Notes under the pieces: generated by a model | What the model saw: only the letters and a program-made list of their open reading frames with translations | The model's database searches: none | Told to the model about the DNA's origin: nothing | NCBI GenBank assembly: GCA_041397645.1 | Contig: JAWKWE010000004.1 | Coordinates: forward strand, 1,984,001 to 2,048,000 | Reading direction: 5' to 3' | DNA: 64,000 bases | Origin: Hyphomicrobiaceae bacterium | Lineage (GTDB): Bacteria > Pseudomonadota > Alphaproteobacteria > Rhizobiales > Hyphomicrobiaceae | Shown here: positions 58,510 through 64,000 of the stretch, one piece after another | Numbering within the stretch: position 1 is the stretch's first letter | Layout of the letters: every line of letters starts with the position of its first letter | Translations under genes and position numbers: made by a program

Positions 58510-58740
58510 TCAGGTGATAGTGCCGATCTCGGCACCCTTGGCAACGACCGCCTCGGCGGGCTGCGAGATCTTGATGGTGCCAGATGCAGGTGCGCGCACC
58601 TCGTGCTGGACCTTCTCCACCATGATCTCCGCGATCAACTGCCCTTCGGTTACCGCGCCACCGTCACCCACCAGCCAAGTGGTGATGACGGCCTCTGTGT
58701 CTTCTTCCCAGAGATCAGTAGGTATCGTGACGGCGACCAT
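58510..58740 (-). CDS. Free-standing lipoyl-domain protein
   Basis: The 76-residue product is a single biotinyl/lipoyl domain. Lys43 in AEIMVEKVQHEV is the predicted lipoylation site; the closing ASGTIKI fits the second hairpin. It should act as the swinging arm between E1 and the separate E2 core. It lies 5 bp after acoB and 37 bp before the E2 core. Confidence 0.93.
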   Translation of the reverse strand: MVAVTIPTDLWEEDTEAVITTWLVGDGGAVTEGQLIAEIMVEKVQHEVRAPASGTIKISQPAEAVVAKGAEIGTIT

Positions 58741-58745
58741 GTTGC

Positions 58746-59792
58746 TTATGTCCTCTTCATTGCATTGAAAGCTTCAACAATCTTGTCGGGATTGGGCAGA
58801 GCGAACTGCTCCATCGGACGCGAAAATGGAATCGGGATGTCGGGATAGGCGACACGTTGAGGCGTGGCCTTGAGCACTGAAATATCGCGCTCGGCAACAG
58901 AGGCAATGATCTCGCCCGACAAACCGTAGCTATTATAGTCTTCATCGACGACGATGAGGCGGCCCGTCTTCTTCACGGAGTTGAAAACGGTATCGCGATC
59001 AAGCGGCACCAGCGTGCGCAGGTCGATGACTTCCGCGCTGACACCTTGTGCCGCAAGTTTATCGGCAGCCTTGAGGCCGTTGTGCACGCCCATGGCGACG
59101 CCGACGATGGTGACGTCGGTGCCTTCGCGCACAACCGCTGCCTTGCCGAAGGGGATCGAATAGGTTTCTTCAGGAACGTGCACTGTTGCACCCGGCTCCG
59201 TCCCGAGCCAGCCCATGCCCTGCAACGACTTGTGGTACATGTAGATGACGGGGCTGTCGTCGCGGATGGCCGAGACCATCAGGCCCTTAGCGTCGTAAGC
59301 GTTCGACGGGCAAACGACCTTCATGCCGGGCAAATGTGCGAACGTGCCATAGAGGCACTGCGAGTGCTGGCCGCCGTCGCTGTAACCGCCGCCTGTCGAC
59401 GTCATCAGGACGACCGGAACTTTCACCTCACCACCTGAGAAGTAGATGTTCTTGGCCATGAGATTGTAGATGGCGTCGAAGCAGACACCGAAGAAATCAA
59501 CAAACATCAGCTCGACGATGGGCCGCATACCGTCGGACGCAGCTCCAACCGCAGCGCCCATGAATGCCGTTTCCGAGATCGGCGTATCGCGGACGCGCTC
59601 GGCTCCGAATTCCTCGATCAAGCCGCGGGTGTTGCCGTAAACGCCACCGAGTTGGCCGATATCTTCGCCCATGACGAAGACGCGCGGGTCAATCCGCATC
59701 TCCTGCGCAACGGCTTCCGCCATCGCGCGTGCAATGGTGACGCGCCGTTCATTCTGCTGCGGCTTTGCAGCCGTCGAAGTCAAAGTGGACAT
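58746..59792 (-). CDS. acoB: Acetoin-dehydrogenase-like E1 beta subunit
   Basis: The 348-residue protein is the beta chain of a TPP-dependent E1 (PDH/AcoB type). GEDIGQLGGVYG, ISETAFMGAAVGAA and VDEDYNSYGLSGEI are conserved. GGGAGGAGC precedes the ATG. It is separated from acoA by 144 bp containing a long hairpin. Confidence 0.92.
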   Translation of the reverse strand: MSTLTSTAAKPQQNERRVTIARAMAEAVAQEMRIDPRVFVMGEDIGQLGGVYGNTRGLIEEFGAERVRDTPISETAFMGAAVGAASDGMRPIVELMFVDFFGVCFDAIYNLMAKNIYFSGGEVKVPVVLMTSTGGGYSDGGQHSQCLYGTFAHLPGMKVVCPSNAYDAKGLMVSAIRDDSPVIYMYHKSLQGMGWLGTEPGATVHVPEETYSIPFGKAAVVREGTDVTIVGVAMGVHNGLKAADKLAAQGVSAEVIDLRTLVPLDRDTVFNSVKKTGRLIVVDEDYNSYGLSGEIIASVAERDISVLKATPQRVAYPDIPIPFSRPMEQFALPNPDKIVEAFNAMKRT

Positions 59793-59885
59793 TGCTTGCT
59801 CCTCCCAAGGAGTAACGTGTTTTTTGTCTTTGCCATCCGTTCGCGCCGCGCTCGTTGCGTGATGATGCGGCCGGGTGGCGGTTCA

Positions 59886-59917
59886 CGGGAGGGCAGCGCA
59901 TTGTCCGCGCCCTCCCG
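59886..59917 (-). other. Intercistronic stem-loop between acoA and acoB
   Basis: CGGGAGGGC and GCCCTCCCG form a perfect 9-bp stem, extended by an inner GCG/CGC past a bulged base. No T tract follows on the minus strand. It lies 20 bp after the acoA stop and may tune E1 alpha:beta levels or stabilise the RNA. Confidence 0.55.
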
Positions 59918-59936
59918 ATGCTCTCAAATGCTGCCT

Positions 59937-60923
59937 TCAGGCAAAGACCTTCTCTAGAGCTTCCTCGGCCGCGGGGTAGGGACTCTGGCGGCCGAACTCG
60001 ATCGCATCATCCACCTTGGCGCGAGCGCGGGCGACGATGGCGTCGTTCTCTTCCTGTGTCATCCCATCCTCGGCCATCAGGCGTGCTTTCATGGCCGGAA
60101 TCGGATCTTGCGCGCGCAAACGATCGAGCTCGCCCTTGGGGCGATAGCCTTCGGCGTCGCCCATGAAGTGACCGGCCAAACGAGAGGTTTCGATTTCGAT
60201 CAGCGAGGGGCCTTCGCCCCGGCGTGCGCGCTCGATGCATTCGCCAGCGACACGGAAAATCTCATAAGGGTCATTGCCCTTCACGAGATAGCCCGGAACG
60301 CCATACGCCTGGGCGCGGATCGAGTTGTCCGTCACCGCAGTGGAAGCCGATTTGGCGACGGAGATGCCCCACTGGTTGTCTTCGATGATGCAGATAAACG
60401 GCAGCTTCCAAACAGCGGCCAGGTTCATCGCCTCATGGAAGGCGCCCTGGTTGACCGCACCCTCGCCGATGTAGGCCACGGCGACCCCAGGCTTCTTCTG
60501 CATCTTGCGAGACAAGGCCGCGCCGACCGCTGGGCCCATACCCTGAGCAATGATGCCCGAGCAGCAGAAGTTCACGTTGGCGTCGAACAGATGCATGTGG
60601 CCGCCACGACCACCACTCAGCCCCGTCTTCTTTCCGAAGATCTCGGCTACCATCTTTCGCAGATCGACACCCTTGGCGACCGCGATGTGGTGGGGACGGT
60701 GCGTACCAGTCACCATGTCTTCGGGTTTCAAGTGCGCACACACGCCAACGGCGCACGGCTCCTGACCGTTGGACAAATGCATCTCACCCGGAATGGGGCC
60801 ATTGGCCATGTTGAAAACCGGCTTTTTGCCCTCGAGGTAGATCTGCTCGATCGTTTCCTCGAGGAACCGGCTTACCAACATGTTCTCATACATCCAGACC
60901 TTCTGGTCTCTCGTTGGTTGCAC
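59937..60923 (-). CDS. acoA: Acetoin-dehydrogenase-like E1 alpha subunit
   Basis: E1 alpha binds thiamine diphosphate and decarboxylates or cleaves the substrate. The TPP motif GEGAVNQGAFHEAMN and GGRGGHMHLFD are clear. GTG 60923, preceded by AGGGAGGAAA, gives 328 residues; a TTG at 60983 lacks such a site. Acetoin or another 2-oxo compound are both possible substrates. Confidence 0.9.
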   Translation of the reverse strand: MQPTRDQKVWMYENMLVSRFLEETIEQIYLEGKKPVFNMANGPIPGEMHLSNGQEPCAVGVCAHLKPEDMVTGTHRPHHIAVAKGVDLRKMVAEIFGKKTGLSGGRGGHMHLFDANVNFCCSGIIAQGMGPAVGAALSRKMQKKPGVAVAYIGEGAVNQGAFHEAMNLAAVWKLPFICIIEDNQWGISVAKSASTAVTDNSIRAQAYGVPGYLVKGNDPYEIFRVAGECIERARRGEGPSLIEIETSRLAGHFMGDAEGYRPKGELDRLRAQDPIPAMKARLMAEDGMTQEENDAIVARARAKVDDAIEFGRQSPYPAAEEALEKVFA

Positions 60924-61240
60924 GATTTTCCTCCCTGAATTTTCTTTTGAAGTCGTGTTTTTGTTCTCTCGTCGGGGGTCCAATTGCTATCACCCGGACA
61001 AGGCGTCGTTCTTCGGTCTACAGAAGCATCCTGCGTGCCAGTTCCTATTTTCCCGACAGCACCTAAATTTGCTTATCGTTTCAGCGTGTTGACGGCACTC
61101 CTTGAGACGATTTTGGTTGCACGTGTCGCGCGCTTGTTCCACCTGTAGCGGTAGCCCTGACATCAGCCGTGCGCACCTGCAAACGCTGCAAGCCTTAGCG
61201 CCCTGGCGAGACCGCGAGTCCGTTCACCCGCAAACCTCTA
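60924..61240. other. Intergenic region upstream of the aco-like operon
   Basis: This 317-bp stretch separates acoA from the O-methyltransferase stop, both on the minus strand. It contains the sigma-54 promoter listed below and no gene. Confidence 0.6.
61026..61040 (-). promoter_or_regulatory. Sigma-54 promoter upstream of acoA
   Basis: The minus strand reads TGGCACGCAGGATGC followed by T. Against the consensus TGGCACG-N4-TTGCW only one base differs. The -24 GG and -12 GC have the required 10-bp separation. It lies about 100 bp before the acoA start. It fits control by the AcoR-type activator at 54922-56985. Confidence 0.75.
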
Positions 61241-62239
61241 TCAAGCCGCAACTGCCTCAGTGATCGACAACAGCGCCGGCGTATGGATGACACGCGAAAG
61301 CTTCAATCCTGCACGCTCAAACAATTTCGCGAATTCTTCCTGCGTACGCTCAAATCCCGGAAGCGCAGACATCATCAACACATCCAGCACCTTTCCGCCG
61401 TGCGGGCCATTCCCCGGAGGTATTACGCAGTCACACACCAGGATGCGTGCGCCCGGGTTCATGACTTTCTTGATATTAGACAGGATGGTAACGCAATCAT
61501 CGTCTTTCCAGTCATGGATGATGCGCTTCAGCATGTAGACGTCGCCACCAGCGGGAGCGCTCTTGAAGAAGTCGCCCTCAACGCACGTCCAGCGGCCAGC
61601 CTCCTCGTTGACGCGCGCATCCTTAAGCACGTGCGCCACATCATAAAGCACGCCCTTGGCGTTCGGCGCACACTTGAGCGCCTCAATCAGCAGTCCGCCA
61701 TGTCCACCCGCGATGTCGATGATCGTGTTGACACCGCTCCAGTCGTAGGCTTGTGCGATCGGTGCATTTTCCAGATCCGACAAGCTGGACATACCGCGAT
61801 GGAAGATAGCGCCCGCTTCCTTGTTTTGCTCCAGGTAATCAAAGAACGGCGCACCGAAATGCGGGATCATGCCGTTCTCGCCCGTGCGCACGACCTCATC
61901 CAACTCGCCCACCGGCTTCCAAAAGATGTCCTGCGTCACCATCAAAGCGGCATGATGCAATGTATGCGGCAGGCTGGTACGCAGCAGGTCAGCCGCTGGA
62001 GTCAGCTGATACTCGCCGCCTTCTTCCTTGAAGACATTGAACATTGCCAGCAGCCGCAGCACGCGATTAAGCGACTGCTCATCGACACCCACCTCTTTCG
62101 CCAAATCGCCCACTGACTTGGGACCGCCTTCCAGCCGGTCAGCAATCCGAAGTTTCGCGGCGGTGGCCAAAGCACCGGATAGAATAAAGCCGAACGCAAG
62201 ATCGACGATGATTTGACCGGGAGCGGGTGACTCTGACAT
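61241..62239 (-). CDS. Class-I O-methyltransferase (family 2, winged-helix)
   Basis: The 332-residue enzyme has an N-terminal dimerisation/winged-helix domain (SVGDLAKEVGVDEQSLNRVL). A SAM-binding domain (DIAGGHGGLL) and the catalytic region KRIIHDWKDDDCVTIL follow. Related enzymes methylate hydroxyls on plant phenols, polyketides and carotenoids. ATG 62239 has AGGAAGG upstream. It is upstream of the aco-like operon, same strand, with its own probable promoter region. Confidence 0.87.
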   Translation of the reverse strand: MSESPAPGQIIVDLAFGFILSGALATAAKLRIADRLEGGPKSVGDLAKEVGVDEQSLNRVLRLLAMFNVFKEEGGEYQLTPAADLLRTSLPHTLHHAALMVTQDIFWKPVGELDEVVRTGENGMIPHFGAPFFDYLEQNKEAGAIFHRGMSSLSDLENAPIAQAYDWSGVNTIIDIAGGHGGLLIEALKCAPNAKGVLYDVAHVLKDARVNEEAGRWTCVEGDFFKSAPAGGDVYMLKRIIHDWKDDDCVTILSNIKKVMNPGARILVCDCVIPPGNGPHGGKVLDVLMMSALPGFERTQEEFAKLFERAGLKLSRVIHTPALLSITEAVAA

Positions 62240-62288
62240 GCGGCGCAACCTTCCTGAATTTAATGCTTTTTGATTGTTGTGGTGACTT

Positions 62289-62304
62289 CGAACGTGCACG
62301 TTCG
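62289..62304. promoter_or_regulatory. Perfect 16-bp palindrome upstream of the O-methyltransferase
   Basis: CGAACGTGCACGTTCG is fully self-complementary. It lies 50 bp before the methyltransferase ATG, a likely operator position. The nearby LuxR-type gene is a candidate binder, by inference only. Confidence 0.45.
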
Positions 62305-62535
62305 CGCGCCCTTGAGGGTAGGGCCGGCGAGCGGCTCGTAGGGTCCACGACCTTACGATGAAGGGCCAATTCGGCTGACATCTCGTATGAGCGGCCCAAA
62401 GACGGAATTTGCGGAATGTACTGCGGCGCAAGGGCCGCAGGGCGAGAAACTGATCAGCCATCGACCGTCAGCAACTCGCCCTTACGACTGGGCTCTTCCC
62501 TCGCCCAGCCTTTCCGCAACGCTTTTGTTTGCGGC

Positions 62536-62901
62536 TTACTTGCGGCTCAGTCCGGCAAAGGCCATGGAGCCATTATCGTCTTCATCGAGCAGGCCATAAC
62601 GCACGCGCTGCGACAGCAAGGCTGCTTCGGTGCGATTGCGGCAGCCGGCCATTTTGAAGATTGCGGAGACGTGAGCCTTCACTGTCGATTCCGCAACGCG
62701 CAACTCGTGCGCAATTGCCTTGTTCGACAACGCTTTGCCTACGAGCAGGAAGACGCGCCACTGCTGCGGGGTCAGGTTCCACATGGGGGCCGATGCCTGA
62801 ACAGGCGCAGCTACACGATGTGCTTCGATATCAGCAACGTGGGCATGATCCTTAGAATGCTCGTTACGAGCCGGGGTGGAATACATGCGAGCGTCAGTCA
62901 T
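62536..62901 (-). CDS. LuxR/GerE-type HTH regulator (small)
   Basis: The 121-residue protein has a C-terminal GerE helix-turn-helix (LTPQQWRVFLLVGKALSNKA, VAESTVKAHVSAIFKMAGC). The short N-terminus has no recognised receiver or sensor domain. It lies 296 bp upstream of the O-methyltransferase, co-directional. Confidence 0.87.
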   Translation of the reverse strand: MTDARMYSTPARNEHSKDHAHVADIEAHRVAAPVQASAPMWNLTPQQWRVFLLVGKALSNKAIAHELRVAESTVKAHVSAIFKMAGCRNRTEAALLSQRVRYGLLDEDDNGSMAFAGLSRK

Positions 62902-63536
62902 TGTCGTTGATCCATCTGGGTTTGCGTTGGAACGGAATATTGCGAAAGTTGACTTGGCGGCTCCTGCGAGCGCACCGCACTGGTGGTGAAATCGAAATCA
63001 AGGAAGCCCGGAGCATGCGAGATGCGGCTGCGTGAAAGTCGCGCGAGCACGGCGCTTGCTGAAGATGTGCATCGGTCCTGACCTCCCAGGTCTTTCGTGG
63101 CTCTTTGGGTTAGCCAGCCCGCGCCTGCGAGCCAGACTCCCGATTACGACGGGCCACGTTGACGATTTTCCAGGCAAGTGTTGTGCCAGCTCTCTACGCC
63201 ACTGAAATGCATTTGTATTTTTGGATTTTTTGGCTTGAGGCGTAATGCAGCGCGTCTCGCGACTGCTACACACGTCGCATATCGTTTGTCGCATACGACG
63301 AACTTCCAAGCCTCGTTGATGGTCCAACGCTTCAAACTTCTTGGAATGATTGAAAACGCGCGCCACGACGCAGCGTGCAACAAGTGTCTCAACCAACTTC
63401 GAAGAAACTGTCGCAAGGCCGCAACGCATGAACCGGCGACCTATGCTGCAAGCGCGAACGAATTTTAGATCACACGACAATTTTGAAGCAAACGTGTGTT
63501 GCTCGAGGCTAGGAGTCACGTGAACCGCAGACCAGA

Positions 63537-63575
63537 GTTGTCTCATATGCATAGCCCAAAATGCACAGACACAAC
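63537..63575. promoter_or_regulatory. Large imperfect inverted repeat, candidate activator site
   Basis: GTTGTCTCATATGCAT (63537-63552) and ATGCACAGACACAAC (63561-63575) form an imperfect inverted repeat with an 8-bp spacer. It lies 70 bp upstream of the -24 element, where enhancer-binding activators bind. Confidence 0.5.
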
Positions 63576-63644
63576 TTCCGCATCACCGTCAGCCGATTGA
63601 CTTGAAAACAATTCATGAGCGCGTGCGGCGCAGCATCGACCTAT

Positions 63645-63660
63645 TGGCACATGCCTTGCT
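63645..63660 (+). promoter_or_regulatory. Sigma-54 promoter upstream of the Tat protein gene
   Basis: TGGCACATGCCTTGCT matches TGGCACG-N4-TTGCW at all but one position, with correct -24/-12 spacing. It lies about 125 bp before the start codon at 63784. Confidence 0.8.
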
Positions 63661-63783
63661 CAGACACTTTCGAAGATGTTGCGTCCGGCCATGCCGCAGC
63701 TCTCCAACAAGAAGAAGAACGAACGACCAAAGAATAAAGACTCAAAACTGAAAACCAATAAAACCGAGGAGGATTATGGCGCC

Positions 63784-64000
63784 ATGCTTCACGATCTGAA
63801 TATGATCGCCGCAAAGCCATCCGTGTTCGCCACGCCGACGCGGCGCCAGTTGCTGGGCACGACTGCGTTCGTCGCGCTCACCGCTGGCCTGTTGACCACG
63901 ACGATGAGCCGGTATGCGGTCGCTGCAGCGTCATTCGACGACACGCAGAAGGTTATGCTTCTGCGCGTGGCTCGCGATATCTATCCGCACGAAACGCTTC
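63784..64000 (+). CDS. Tat-signal protein (partial, runs off right edge), probable small dehydrogenase subunit
   Basis: The frame has a twin-arginine signal (TPTRRQLLGTTAFVALTAGL) ending near AVAAASFD. FDDTQKVMLLRVARDIYPHE follows, resembling the start of gluconate-2-dehydrogenase subunit 3-like proteins. Those partner membrane-bound GMC flavoprotein dehydrogenases. GAGGAGG lies 11 bp before ATG 63784; an ATG at 63776 reads only seven codons. The partner genes would lie beyond the window. Downstream of a sigma-54 promoter. Confidence 0.75.
   Translation, partial: MLHDLNMIAAKPSVFATPTRRQLLGTTAFVALTAGLLTTTMSRYAVAAASFDDTQKVMLLRVARDIYPHETL

Larger units (their letters stand above)
62902..63783. 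other. Long intergenic region upstream of the Tat protein gene
   Basis: This 882-bp gap holds no convincing gene. It contains a repeated GTCGCATA (63274-63281, 63288-63295), an inverted repeat and a sigma-54 promoter, listed separately. The minus-strand frame 62998-63552 is rejected. Confidence 0.6.

Noticed and set aside
62998..63552. Open frame of 184 codons on the minus strand before the Tat protein gene
   Set aside because: No recognisable domain, odd composition (many Arg, Cys, Ser), and it spans the inverted repeat at 63537-63575; the region looks regulatory.

Overview
This is 64 kb of ordinary chromosome from an alphaproteobacterium. My best inference is Hyphomicrobiales (Rhizobiales), close to a methylotrophic Hyphomicrobium-like organism. 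That rests on the GC-rich code, alphaproteobacterial families (DUF1465/RcdA, DUF1192, a TipF-like EAL protein, YebC-RuvCAB-YbgC-TolQR order, paired YcbB-type L,D-transpeptidases) and a complete NAD-linked molybdenum formate dehydrogenase operon. I saw no IS elements, prophage, CRISPR array, tRNA or rRNA.

Layout. 1-5.1 kb: partial tolR and tolQ (minus), then a plus-strand block with three tiny membrane proteins, an APC-type permease and two membrane-associated hypotheticals, wedged between tolQ and ybgC, which are normally adjacent. 5.1-15.6 kb: a minus-strand housekeeping block (ybgC, phosphoesterase, ruvB, PilZ protein, UPF0178 protein, esterase, ruvA, ruvC, yebC, LytM peptidase, YmdB phosphoesterase, 5-formyl-THF cyclo-ligase, probable 6S RNA, DUF1232 protein, zapA, coiled-coil protein). 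15.9-19.5 kb: gap and class I aldolase, each ended by a strong terminator. 19.5-31 kb: envelope genes, with two L,D-transpeptidases flanking a ThiE-like/Sel1 pair, a lactonase-like hydrolase, an inositol phosphatase, a methyltransferase and a proton-channel/OmpA pair. 31-37 kb: MsbA-like ABC exporter, rpmE, rcdA-like gene, a candidate CtrA-controlled sRNA, DUF1192, quinone oxidoreductase and a HAD phosphatase. 37-45 kb: regulatory proteins (degenerate EAL protein, degenerate SDR, a pseudo-kinase followed by a hybrid kinase). 45.3-52.7 kb: LysR regulator and fdsGBA-fdhD-fdsD. 52.9-54.7 kb: acyl-CoA dehydrogenase.

The most interesting region is 54.9-64 kb. An AcoR-type enhancer-binding regulator faces a minus-strand operon for an acetoin-dehydrogenase-like complex: E1 alpha, E1 beta, a free-standing 76-residue lipoyl domain, an E2 catalytic core with no lipoyl domain, and a lipoate-protein-ligase-like protein overlapping the E2 gene by 4 bp. 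A near-consensus sigma-54 promoter lies upstream of E1 alpha. A second, better one lies upstream of a Tat-exported protein that starts at the right edge, with a large inverted repeat about 70 bp further upstream. I infer that the regulator drives both transcripts, so the split complex and the exported protein (probably a small dehydrogenase subunit) may form one pathway. An O-methyltransferase and a LuxR-type regulator lie between them. The substrate cannot be told from sequence alone.
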